Assembly: GCA_964466155.1 (NCBI GenBank)
Contig: CAYXMY010000002.1
Span: forward strand, 1 to 56,131
Direction: 5' to 3'
Source of the DNA: Caenibius sp964466155
GTDB lineage: Bacteria; Pseudomonadota; Alphaproteobacteria; Sphingomonadales; Sphingomonadaceae
Length of the DNA stretch: 56,131 nucleotides
A program made the position numbers and the translations under genes. The notes below the pieces were generated by a model. That model saw only the letters and a list, made by a program, of their open reading frames with translations. It ran no database searches and was not told the origin of the DNA. Positions 1 through 7,083 of the stretch are shown here, one piece after another; the first letter of the stretch is position 1, and the number at the start of each line of letters is the position of its first letter.

Positions 1-17
1 CTGGGCGGCGTTCCGTT

Positions 18-48
18 GGAGGCAGCCCATAACCCGGGGGCTGCCTCC
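18..48. terminator. Hairpin, probable terminator of a gene left of the window
   Basis: Two perfect 11-bp arms (18-28 and 38-48, GGAGGCAGCCC and its complement) enclose a 9-base loop. The T tract that follows is short, so it is a weak intrinsic terminator at best. No gene in the window ends here, so it would serve a gene to the left. Confidence 0.5.
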
Positions 49-93
49 TTCCCGGCTCTACACAGCGTTGGCAGGTGTTGTGCTGGATTTCCG

Positions 94-372
94 CGCCGTC
101 TTTGATCGTTATCGCAATGATACGGGAGTTTTGACTTGAAACCGCCCAAGGCAAATGCCGGGGTTCCCACCGAACAACATATTTTTGCCCGCCGCCTTCG
201 AGAAGCGCGGCGTGAGGCGGGTCTTACGCAAGTGCGCCTGGCAGAACTTTCCGGTCTGGACCGAACCTACATTTCGCATTTGGAACGGGGTCTCGCCAAT
301 CCCAGCCTGCTGAAGATGTCGCAGCTGGCCCGGATCGTAGGCAAATCGGTCGCAGACCTCTTGCGAGGCTAA
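94..372 (+). repeat. Left arm of 279-bp inverted repeat carrying an XRE gene
   Basis: Bases 94-372 match the reverse complement of 675-953 with only four differences that I can count: 112 and 114 upstream of the gene, and two silent changes in the last two sense codons (366 and 369). The arm covers a whole small regulator gene plus about 42 bases upstream, including its ribosome binding site. The arms are separated by 302 unique bases. Near-identity at silent positions implies a recent duplication or ongoing gene conversion. Confidence 0.9.
136..372 (+). CDS. Small XRE-family helix-turn-helix regulator, copy 1
   Basis: A 78-residue protein that is almost entirely one Cro/C1-type helix-turn-helix domain (residues about 17-76), with the typical run LTQVRLAELSGLDRTYISHL followed by ERG. 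It is expected to be a dimeric DNA-binding repressor in the cytoplasm. It has no metabolite-binding or protease domain, unlike phage CI proteins. The start is TTG at 136, supported by GGGAG at 124-128 seven bases upstream; the nearby ATG at 117 runs into a stop after five codons. The identical protein is encoded again on the other strand at 675-911, converging on this one. Its target is unknown; autoregulation would be normal for the family. Confidence 0.85.
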   Translation: MKPPKANAGVPTEQHIFARRLREARREAGLTQVRLAELSGLDRTYISHLERGLANPSLLKMSQLARIVGKSVADLLRG

Positions 373-674
373 ATCCGCCTGACTGAATATCAGGAATAGC
401 CTGTTGCGTCAGGTGCAGGAGAAAATGCTGTGCTGGCTTGGCGTTGCTGCAGCGCTTGTTAACTTGCCGTGCCAACCGGATTGAACGCAAGGGTTGCAGA
501 TTCCATCAGCATAAAGTCAAAATTTGGTAATTTGGCCGCATGCGGAACAGAAATGTTTGGCAAATGGGAAATGTTTTCTCAGGCTTAAAATTGCCGCCAT
601 TTGCAAAATAAAACCAATTTTCGAAGGCGTTTCTGCTCTTTACGGCTCTCCACGTAACCCCGGCTGCACAAAGA
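373..674. other. 302-bp spacer between the inverted XRE copies
   Basis: This unique sequence lies between two convergent identical genes. It is more AT-rich than the coding DNA around it. I see no convincing gene, no recombinase site that I recognise and no clear terminator. Transcription through it from either side would produce RNA complementary to the other copy. Confidence 0.5.
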
Positions 675-911
675 TTATCCGCGCAAGAGGTCTGCGACCG
701 ACTTGCCTACGATCCGGGCCAGCTGCGACATCTTCAGCAGGCTGGGATTGGCGAGACCCCGTTCCAAATGCGAAATGTAGGTTCGGTCCAGACCGGAAAG
801 TTCTGCCAGGCGCACTTGCGTAAGACCCGCCTCACGCCGCGCTTCTCGAAGGCGGCGGGCAAAAATATGTTGTTCGGTGGGAACCCCGGCATTTGCCTTG
901 GGCGGTTTCAA
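675..911 (-). CDS. Small XRE-family helix-turn-helix regulator, copy 2
   Basis: It encodes exactly the same 78 residues as 136-372, read leftward. The only coding differences are two silent third-base changes in the final Arg-Gly codons. It uses the same TTG start and the same GGGAG ribosome binding site. The upstream repeat continues for about 42 bases and then diverges, so the two copies may have partly different promoters. As a cytoplasmic DNA-binding protein it would be indistinguishable from copy 1, so any functional difference must lie in expression. An intact frame with silent-only changes argues that both copies are functional, although a very recent duplication is also possible. Confidence 0.85.
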   Translation of the reverse strand: MKPPKANAGVPTEQHIFARRLREARREAGLTQVRLAELSGLDRTYISHLERGLANPSLLKMSQLARIVGKSVADLLRG

Positions 912-953
912 GTCAAAACTCCCGTATCATTGGGGTAACGATCAAAGACGGCG
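675..953 (-). repeat. Right arm of 279-bp inverted repeat
   Basis: This is the reverse complement of 94-372 with about 99 percent identity. Its outer end (near 953) and inner end (675, the stop codon) are sharp, with unrelated sequence beyond. No flanking target-site duplication or transposase was seen. Confidence 0.9.
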
Positions 954-1573
954 TGGTTGTACATGCTGTTGATTTTCGACCGGAAAGCCCAAAGCGTATG
1001 TGTTTTTTCGTGTATCACAGAACTCTAGGCTTTTCACTCGAAACATGCACTGCCCATAGTGGGTGGTTTACCATTTTGGGACAGAATGCCTCAGAGAATA
1101 TTGTCCCCAACTTATGCGTGGCCCGTAAGTAAAAGGATACGATGCTCCGTTTTTCAACAGCGGACCCGGAATGAGATTCTCTAAGACGGCCCTGATCGCC
1201 GGGCATGTGGCCACATGGACAGGCGTTCCGTAAACGGGCCGATTTCTCCACGACCGATTTATGACAAGGTCCGGAGGAATACGGGATTATCCGCTGAAGC
1301 TGCCCCAGATTATCAACTAGTGGCTTGCCGCATCGGCATATTTTGCGTCAACCTACAGTCTTCATCTGCTGCGTTGAGCAAAGATTCATCGGTATATATC
1401 TCCATTAGCCTAAGGAATGGCACCGCCCACCGTTCATCTGGTCTGAAAGCGCTATGGCTCACTTGTCGAGCGCTAACCCGCATTCTATGCCCCATCAGAA
1501 CAAAACAGGTGCTGCGAGATCATTGTCACAAGTGGCGGCGGTTCAAAATTTTTCATTGGGTATTATGTTTTAA
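912..1573. other. Non-coding, AT-richer stretch
   Basis: About 660 bases without a supportable gene. Short open frames occur on both strands but lack ribosome binding sites and recognisable sequence. Its first 42 bases belong to the inverted repeat. The only ordered element I see is a 14-bp palindrome at 1204-1217. It could be decayed genomic-island DNA. Confidence 0.4.
1204..1217. repeat. 14-bp perfect palindrome (CATGTGG half-site)
   Basis: The sequence CATGTGGCCACATG is its own reverse complement and lies in gene-free DNA between XRE-type regulator genes. A homodimeric HTH protein could bind it. I saw no second copy, so an operator role is only a suggestion. Confidence 0.3.
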
Positions 1574-1933
1574 ATGCACTTCCTGGCACCGCGGAATCAT
1601 ATGGCGTCATTTATGAGATCTGAGAATAAATCAGATTTGTTGTCTAAGAGGTACGGAAAGCGGAACGAAAGCTTGGAAATACTTACCGATCATGATCGAA
1701 TTTTCTTCAAGAAATTTGGAGAGAGGGTTCGATTTTTTCGAACCAATCAGGGAATCGCAGCCAAGGATATTTCTGCCCTGTGTGGAATCCCGGCAAGCGA
1801 TATGCATTCACTTGAAAACGGCACCTACATTCCGTGCTTGCATGAATTGGCAGCAATCGCAGCGGCTTTGAAAATCTCTGCGGCTGATCTGGTGGACCTG
1901 GCGATGGAATTGCGGGTTCGGGATGAATTTTGA
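1574..1933 (+). CDS. XRE-like transcriptional regulator, 119 aa
   Basis: Residues about 48-108 form a Cro/C1-type helix-turn-helix domain (FGERVRFFRTNQGIAAKDIS, then SLENGTYIPCLHELAAIAAA). It is therefore a probable DNA-binding regulator, different in sequence from the duplicated pair at 136 and 675. The preceding 45 residues are polar and unrecognised. The start is uncertain: ATG codons at 1574, 1601 and 1613 are all possible and none has a clear ribosome binding site. It is the third XRE-type gene in 2 kb. Its lower GC than the polysaccharide genes downstream suggests an acquired segment. Its target is unknown. Confidence 0.65.
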   Translation: MHFLAPRNHMASFMRSENKSDLLSKRYGKRNESLEILTDHDRIFFKKFGERVRFFRTNQGIAAKDISALCGIPASDMHSLENGTYIPCLHELAAIAAALKISAADLVDLAMELRVRDEF

Positions 1934-2386
1934 GCCCTGTCCCATAGGGTGGGGGAGTAGATCGCCCTATTCCGCGTGATCATAGGAATAAAAGGGCGCT
2001 GGCAGCCGGTCAGTGCGGGCACGGCGCTTATTCTTGCTGTCGAGAATATATAGGGCTTCTGCGCCCTGATGGCCCCCTGGGGCCGACCAACCTGGCATCT
2101 GCAGCTCTCCAAATTGTCATCGCAATCTCGCTCGATTCTGATGCGGCCCGCAATGGGCGAGCTTAAGCCTTTCCGTCACATAATGATGTATATATACATC
2201 ATTACTCATTCCCCAAGGTTTGCCCCGGAGCGAGCCTATGGAATATTTATACATTTGAATTTAATATATTTTATAGGATATCGATAAGATGATAGCGTGA
2301 ATGCGACAGGATGAGAGTCGGAGGCATTGCTATATATCCAACAATTCTCTAGGGTCGCTCCCATCACCTGTTTAAGGGAGAATTGC
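1934..2386. other. AT-rich upstream region of the small secreted protein
   Basis: About 450 bases without a gene. It contains the 24-bp palindrome at 2181-2204 and, near 2240-2290, a run rich in A and T ahead of the gene at 2387, which is where its promoter should lie. I could not pick a single convincing -35/-10 pair. Confidence 0.4.
2181..2204. promoter_or_regulatory. Perfect 24-bp palindrome, candidate operator
   Basis: The half-site TAATGATGTATA is followed directly by its reverse complement, with no mismatch over 24 bases. It lies about 180 bp upstream of the secreted-protein gene and downstream of an XRE-like regulator. The central GTATATATAC recurs at 25231-25240, just before the first kinase gene of the exopolysaccharide locus. 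A dimeric repressor site is likely, but the binding protein cannot be named. Confidence 0.5.
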
Positions 2387-2626
2387 ATGCGCTCCATTCG
2401 ATTCCTCACCGCCGCTCTCGCGGTGGCGATAATTGCCCAGCCAGCGTTGGCCCATGCTCAGTCGAATTCCTCGGACTCGACGGGCGGGACCACTTATGGC
2501 GCTGCGAAAAGATCTTCCGCTAAGCCACTCCTGCTTGCACTCGGTGGCCTGGCTGCTGTCGGCGGCGTAATTGCGCTTGCCACCAGCGGCGATAACGATG
2601 ACGATTTCGTGCCGGTCAGCCCCTGA
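2387..2626 (+). CDS. Small secreted or membrane-tethered protein with acidic tail
   Basis: A 79-residue protein. Residues 1-26 are a classical signal peptide (MRSIRFLTAALAVAIIAQ, ending near AHA-Q). A short Ser/Thr/Gly-rich part follows, then a hydrophobic stretch (about residues 47-66, LLLALGGLAAVGGVIALATS) and an acidic tail with DNDDD. It would be exported and could stay in the membrane by the second hydrophobic segment. The start at 2387 is chosen over an upstream in-frame ATG because AAGGGAG at 2374-2380 is well placed and the signal peptide begins there. I do not recognise a family. It stands alone between a palindrome and a strong terminator, just ahead of the polysaccharide locus. Confidence 0.75.
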   Translation: MRSIRFLTAALAVAIIAQPALAHAQSNSSDSTGGTTYGAAKRSSAKPLLLALGGLAAVGGVIALATSGDNDDDFVPVSP

Positions 2627-2668
2627 GCGGTCAATAGCAGACCCTTTGGGCCGTTAAGGCCATGCGAT

Positions 2669-2700
2669 AACCCCGCCTCCATCATCGGGGGCGGGGTTTT
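2669..2700 (+). terminator. Intrinsic terminator after the secreted-protein gene
   Basis: Arms AACCCCGCC (2669-2677) and GGCGGGGTT (2690-2698) are perfectly complementary over nine bases and end in a T run. It lies 43 bases past the stop codon at 2626, so this gene is probably a single-gene transcript. Confidence 0.85.
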
Positions 2701-2792
2701 ATTGTCTTGTTTTCGGCTCTCCTCCTTCTTGCGGCGCAGGCGGCGCCAAGGAAGCGCGCCGTTAGTTTGTCAGAGTAGGGGCGGTATTCGAT

Positions 2793-4175
2793 ATGGCCAG
2801 TTCCGCAGCTTTGACCATGACTGAAAAGCCGCCCCTCGGGGATATTCGGGCGGCAAGTTGGTTGCTCATGCTGCTCATCGCGGCAGTATTCCTTATGGGC
2901 GGCAGCGCGCGTGACGATGTCTCGTCACTGCTGATCCTTCGTCCGTTGACGGCGGTGATTTTCGCGGCGGCCTTTGTGGTTTGCTTGCCTGAAGCATGGC
3001 GGCGCGCACGCGCTCTGACCGTAATAGGCGGGTGTATCTTGCTCCTGCCCGTGATCCATCTTGTTCCCTTGCCGCCTGCGTTGTGGACGGCGCTACCCGG
3101 CCGTGCTGTCATGGTGGATATCTATCATGCGGCAGGAATACCCTTACCGTGGCACGCATTGTCGCTCACGCCGGAGCATAGCTGGAATGCGCTATTTTTC
3201 CTGCTGGCGCCGCTATCCGCATTTCTGCTTGCGATTACTCTTCCAACTACCCAGTTGCGGCAGATATTGTCTGTGGTGCTGCTTCTTTCCCTGCTGAGCG
3301 GGTTGCTGGGGTGCGCGCAGCTTATCGGTGTTTCTTTCTATCCTTATGCCATCACCAATCAGGGATCGGCGGTGGGCCTGTTCGCAAATCGCAATCATGC
3401 GGGGCTGCTGCTCGCCTGCCTTTTGCCGCTGCTGGCCCTGTATGCCCGCACAGCGAGCAGGCGCAGGAATAATCTGCAATTCATTCGCGTGATGGCTGTG
3501 GCGGTGAGCTTGTTCCTGATCCCCATGATTTTGATAACGGGATCGCGTGCCGCGCTCATCTGTGCGGCATTTGCTATTCCCATGGCCTCGTGGATTTATG
3601 GCCGCGATCCCTCCGGCGGTGCGGGGGGATTGGCAATGAAATTCCTCTCGTTGTTCGCCTTGTTGGCAGCAGCGTGTCTGGGGGCCTTGTTCTTCCTTTA
3701 TTCGCGCGCGCCTGCTCTCGCTCGGCTTTACGATACGAACGCTGAGGTGGACCTGCGCTGGCGGGCCGCCCCGACTATCTGGCAGGCTGTCAGGGACTAT
3801 CTTCCTTGGGGCAGCGGCCTGGGTAGCTTTGTCGAGATCTACAAACTCTATGAGCCGCGCGCATTGCTTGGTCTTAGCTATCTCAACCATGCGCACAATG
3901 ACTGGTTGGAACTGTTGTTAACGGGTGGATTACCCGCAGCCTTGTTGCTGGCTGCGGCTATACTGGTCCTGCTGTATCAAACCGTGGGCGGCTTGGCATC
4001 GGAAGGAAAGGCGCAGCCGTGGGCGCGGGCGGGCTTGTCCCTCGTGATCCTGTTCGCCGTGGCCAGCCTCGTCGATTATCCGTTGCGGACGCCCGCATTG
4101 TCGGTGCTGCTGGCCCTTGCAGTCGTCTTCGCCACGCGGCGGGACTCTCCGCGGCCAGCTTCTGATCGGCCATGA
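2793..4175 (+). CDS. O-antigen ligase/Wzy-type polymerase-like membrane protein
   Basis: A 460-residue, strongly hydrophobic protein with about ten to twelve membrane segments. The Wzy_C/O-antigen-ligase signature is visible: FANRNHAG near residues 195-202, a TGSRAAL segment near 250, a long periplasmic part with WRAAPTIWQAV, and NHAHNDWLELLLTGG near 364. Such proteins join lipid-linked glycans, either polymerising repeat units or transferring a chain to an acceptor, at the periplasmic face of the inner membrane. The locus contains another protein of this class at 17282-18508, so one may polymerise and the other ligate. It is transcribed alone, convergent with the leftward sugar operon. Which of the two reactions it performs is open. 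Confidence 0.85.
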   Translation: MASSAALTMTEKPPLGDIRAASWLLMLLIAAVFLMGGSARDDVSSLLILRPLTAVIFAAAFVVCLPEAWRRARALTVIGGCILLLPVIHLVPLPPALWTALPGRAVMVDIYHAAGIPLPWHALSLTPEHSWNALFFLLAPLSAFLLAITLPTTQLRQILSVVLLLSLLSGLLGCAQLIGVSFYPYAITNQGSAVGLFANRNHAGLLLACLLPLLALYARTASRRRNNLQFIRVMAVAVSLFLIPMILITGSRAALICAAFAIPMASWIYGRDPSGGAGGLAMKFLSLFALLAAACLGALFFLYSRAPALARLYDTNAEVDLRWRAAPTIWQAVRDYLPWGSGLGSFVEIYKLYEPRALLGLSYLNHAHNDWLELLLTGGLPAALLLAAAILVLLYQTVGGLASEGKAQPWARAGLSLVILFAVASLVDYPLRTPALSVLLALAVVFATRRDSPRPASDRP

Positions 4176-4179
4176 TGCT

Positions 4180-4392
4180 ATGAACAACTCTCAAGACAAG
4201 ATGCTGATCGGCGAATGCTGCATTGTTGCCGGCGGCCGGCAAGCCGTCTGGTACGCAATCGAACCCGGCAAGAAAGTATGGAACCTCATGTTGGAAGAGG
4301 ATCCTGCGGGTTTTGTCGGTGTACCCGTGCGTATGGAGGCAAAGGTGAGCGACAGCGATTGCCTTATCCCTATTCACCTGGAAAAGCTCTGA
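4180..4392 (+). CDS. Hypothetical 70-aa protein
   Basis: A short frame beginning MNNSQDKMLIGECCIVAGGR and ending in LIPIHLEKL, five bases after the polymerase-like gene. The predicted protein has no signal peptide and reads as a small beta-rich domain (alternating hydrophobics such as VWNLML and VGVPVRMEA). I do not recognise it securely; some short sphingomonad proteins of DUF5818 type look similar. Close linkage to the gene before it, and a frame that runs up to the converging gene end at 4425, favour it being real. The start at 4180 is preferred over one inside the upstream gene. Confidence 0.45.
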   Translation: MNNSQDKMLIGECCIVAGGRQAVWYAIEPGKKVWNLMLEEDPAGFVGVPVRMEAKVSDSDCLIPIHLEKL

Positions 4393-4424
4393 CGGCGGAA
4401 GGGGGAAATCGGTGACCCGATCCC

Positions 4425-5231
4425 TCACGATGCCGAGAGAAACCAGCGCTCGTTCCCTTCCAGTCCCAATGCCGTCAGCCGGCCGGATTGGAACGCGCCG
4501 GTATCGATGCCGATCCTGTAAGGAAGGTTCACGGGTTCGTCGCTGATCGTGTGGCCATGCACCACGACACGTCCATGGAAGGACGCATCGTCCACGAACT
4601 CATGCCGAATCCAGCGTAAATCGCGGGAGTTCTGGTTTTCCAGCGGGACGCCGGGCCGGATTCCCGCATGGACAAACAGATAATCGCCATGCACCACCAT
4701 ATCCTGTCCGGTGCCGAGGAAGTTCCGATGCGCAGGGGGCACAAGGGTGGGCAGTATTGTGGCGAGTTCTTCGAAACTGAGCCGAGCCAGCAGGTCCGCG
4801 TCCATGCCATAACTCAGGATCGTCTCGCGGCCGCCGTTCCTCAAGAACACCCGCAGCATATCGATCTTGCCGTTCAGCGCCGCCGCAAACAGTTCCTCAT
4901 GGTTGCCTGTGAGCCAGGCAAAGGAATCGAACCGCTCTCTGGCCTGCATCGCCAGATCGATGACGGCGCGGGAAGCGTGGCCGCGATCGATCAAGTCCCC
5001 CAGGAGGATCAGGCGGGTGAATGCCTGGCCGCGCGATCGGTTGTCGCGGCTGATCCGGTCCAGCAACGCCTCGAACAAGTCATGGCAGCCATGAATATCC
5101 CCGATTGCATAGATGCGTTCCCCTTCCGGCACGCGGAAGGGAGCAGGGATGGTTTCGCGCCGGAAACGCAGGCGTTTCCATAAAGGCGCCTGCGGCCGGG
5201 TTGGAGAAAAGAGGGGGGCTGGTCTCGTCAT
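4425..5231 (-). CDS. PPP-family metallophosphatase (serine/threonine-phosphatase-like)
   Basis: A 268-residue calcineurin-like phosphoesterase with the three metal-binding signatures of the PPP family: GDIHG at residues 44-48, GDLIDRG at 78-84 and GNHE at 109-112. Metal-binding histidines follow in MVVHGDYLFVHAG and VVVHGHT. It should be a soluble di-metal phosphatase acting on phosphoproteins or small phosphates. Its ATG overlaps the stop of the upstream aminotransferase (ATGA at 5231-5228), so the two are translationally coupled and it is the last gene of the sugar operon. A role in reversing phosphorylation of the Wzc-like kinase (11273-13471) is attractive but only inferred; the usual partner of such kinases is a low-molecular-weight tyrosine phosphatase, which I do not see here. 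Confidence 0.88.
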   Translation of the reverse strand: MTRPAPLFSPTRPQAPLWKRLRFRRETIPAPFRVPEGERIYAIGDIHGCHDLFEALLDRISRDNRSRGQAFTRLILLGDLIDRGHASRAVIDLAMQARERFDSFAWLTGNHEELFAAALNGKIDMLRVFLRNGGRETILSYGMDADLLARLSFEELATILPTLVPPAHRNFLGTGQDMVVHGDYLFVHAGIRPGVPLENQNSRDLRWIRHEFVDDASFHGRVVVHGHTISDEPVNLPYRIGIDTGAFQSGRLTALGLEGNERWFLSAS

Positions 5232-6433
5232 GCACCTGCTTGCGCCAGCACATGTGCGATGGCACCGCAGGCCCGATCCATATCCGCATCCCGCAGAGTG
5301 GGATGCACCAGGAACATGAGGCTGGTGTCCCCTAACTCACGCGCAACAGGCAGACGCTCGGCGGGCCGATGGCCGCTCAGGACGAATGCTTTTTCCCGAT
5401 AGATCTCTGAACAACTTCCCTGATAGCAGGGCACGTCCAATGTATTGATCTGTGCCACGATGCGGTCCCGGTCCCAACCGGAAGCGAGCCGTTCAGGCCG
5501 GACATAGGCATAGAATTTATAATTGGCATGGACGGAAGCTTCGCTTTTCTTCTCCCCGGCAGGAAGCATGGGGACACGTATGATGCCGTCCGGGCCTGCA
5601 AAAGCTTGCAACGCTGCGCGTAGTCGGTTCGCGTTGGCATCGCGCTGGGCGGTCCAATCCGTCATGCGGCGGAGCTGAATCCGGCCGATGGCGGCCTGCA
5701 CTTCCATCATCCGCCAGTTCGTCCCGACCGTTTCGTGCAGCCAGCGGAAGCCTGGCTGATGCTCCCGCTCATAGACGGCTTCCCAACTCTTGCCATGATC
5801 CTTGAACGACCACATCCGCGACCACAGAGCGCGGTCATTGGTGGTGACCATTCCCCCTTCGCCGCCTGTCGTCATGATCTTGTCCTGGCAGAAGGACCAG
5901 GCGGCGGCATGGCCGATGGAACCGACGCTGCGCCCGCGATAGCGGGCACCGTGGGCTTGCGCGCAATCCTCGATCACTTTGAAATCATGCTTTTCGGCGA
6001 GAGCCATGATGGCATCCATATCGGCGGGCCAACCGGCCAGGTGGACGACGATGACGGCGCGGGTGCGCGGTGTGAGCACCGCGGCGATCGTCTCGGCCGA
6101 AAGATTGCCGCTGTCCTGATCCACATCCGCGAAGACCGGTGTGGCACCGGCGTTGATGACGCATGTTGCCGATGCCAGAAACGTGCGCGGTGTCACCACC
6201 ACTTCGTCCCCCGGTCCAATTCCCAAGCCGTGCAAGGCGAGATCGAGCGCAACGGTGCCATTCGCCACCGCGATGGCATGGTTCGTTTCGGCCCAGGCTG
6301 CAAATTCCCGTTCGAACGTCCGGCATTCTTCGCCGGTCCAGTAATTGACGCGGCCGGACCGGAGCACGTCGGCGGCAGCGGTCACTTCCTCCTCGGTAAA
6401 GCTTGGCCAGGGGGCGAAAGCAGTATTCAGCAT
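5228..6433 (-). CDS. DegT/DnrJ/EryC1 family PLP-dependent sugar aminotransferase (PglE-like candidate)
   Basis: A 401-residue fold-type I aminotransferase. The ANGTVALDLAL segment near residue 60, VIEDCAQAHGARY near 155-167 and SFCQDKIMTTGGEGG, whose Lys near residue 185 binds PLP, are diagnostic of nucleotide-sugar aminotransferases. The expected reaction converts a 4-keto-6-deoxy sugar nucleotide to the 4-amino sugar with glutamate as donor. Downstream of a PglF-like dehydratase (8567-10486) and next to a PglD-like acetyltransferase, this fits the PglE step to UDP-4-amino sugar. A 3-amino sugar cannot be excluded from sequence alone. It follows the acetyltransferase after one base and overlaps the phosphatase start. 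Confidence 0.88.
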   Translation of the reverse strand: MLNTAFAPWPSFTEEEVTAAADVLRSGRVNYWTGEECRTFEREFAAWAETNHAIAVANGTVALDLALHGLGIGPGDEVVVTPRTFLASATCVINAGATPVFADVDQDSGNLSAETIAAVLTPRTRAVIVVHLAGWPADMDAIMALAEKHDFKVIEDCAQAHGARYRGRSVGSIGHAAAWSFCQDKIMTTGGEGGMVTTNDRALWSRMWSFKDHGKSWEAVYEREHQPGFRWLHETVGTNWRMMEVQAAIGRIQLRRMTDWTAQRDANANRLRAALQAFAGPDGIIRVPMLPAGEKKSEASVHANYKFYAYVRPERLASGWDRDRIVAQINTLDVPCYQGSCSEIYREKAFVLSGHRPAERLPVARELGDTSLMFLVHPTLRDADMDRACGAIAHVLAQAGA

Positions 6434-6434
6434 A

Positions 6435-7082
6435 TCAGGATTTCCTCAAAGGCCTGGCGGGATTACCGACAACGGTGGCGCCGTCCGGCACATCACGAGT
6501 GACGACGGCGCCCATACCGACCGTGGCCCCGCGTCCGATACGTAAAGGCGCGCCTGGCCGCCCTTGCCGGATAATCGCACCCGCGCCGATATAGGCATGG
6601 TCTTCGATAAGAATGTTGCCATTGCAATGAACGCCGGGCGCGAACGTCACATAGTCGCCGATCACGCAATCGTGTTCGACATAGGAATAGAGGTTCGCAT
6701 GGAAGCAGCGGCCGATCCGGATGTTCGAGGTCAGCGTGACGAACGGGGACAGCAATGCGCCGGGCGCGATCTCCACCTCATCCATGGAAACGACATTGGC
6801 CGCGCGAACACCGATGACTTCGACCCCGGCATCCCGGCAGCGCAGATCGAGCATTTCCCGGACCGTGGAGTTGGCGATGGCAAGCGCGGCATGGCGGCTG
6901 GCGGCGGGCGTTTCGCAAAAGCGATCCCATGTCCAGACAGGATGCCCGTTCATCGTCTCGGCCCTCGGCGCATCGTCGATGAACACCAGAAGCGCGTCCT
7001 TACCCGCCATTTGTTCGCGCAGCAGTGGCATGATCCCACGCCCGCATCCGCTCGCGCCATACACTCCGTAAAGGCGGATCAT
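6435..7082 (-). CDS. NeuD/PglD-like sialic/bacillosamine-type sugar O/N-acetyltransferase
   Basis: A 215-residue protein with an N-terminal Rossmann-like UDP-sugar-binding part (MIRLYGVYGASGCGRGIMPL, residues 1-20). A left-handed beta-helix follows, built of hexapeptide repeats from about residue 105, with IGRCFHANLYSYVEHDCVIG carrying the catalytic-type His. The C-terminal end has VGMGAVVTRDVPDGATVVGN. This is the architecture of PglD/NeuD N-acetyltransferases that acetylate a 4-amino sugar nucleotide with acetyl-CoA. The start at 7082 is chosen because the family sequence begins there and lies one base after the upstream stop; an in-frame start at 7130 would overlap that gene. Its position between the phosphoglycosyltransferase and aminotransferase genes supports this role. 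Confidence 0.88.
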   Translation of the reverse strand: MIRLYGVYGASGCGRGIMPLLREQMAGKDALLVFIDDAPRAETMNGHPVWTWDRFCETPAASRHAALAIANSTVREMLDLRCRDAGVEVIGVRAANVVSMDEVEIAPGALLSPFVTLTSNIRIGRCFHANLYSYVEHDCVIGDYVTFAPGVHCNGNILIEDHAYIGAGAIIRQGRPGAPLRIGRGATVGMGAVVTRDVPDGATVVGNPARPLRKS

Positions 7083-7083
7083 T

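Noticed and set aside
224..823. Two open frames with a shared C-terminal part on opposite strands
   Set aside because: They are mirror frames of the inverted repeat, antisense to the two XRE genes. Their similarity to each other only reflects the repeat.
675..953. Inverted repeat as insertion-sequence ends
   Set aside because: The arms are 279 bp with an intact gene in each. There is no transposase between or beside them and no target duplication seen, so a transposon is not supported.
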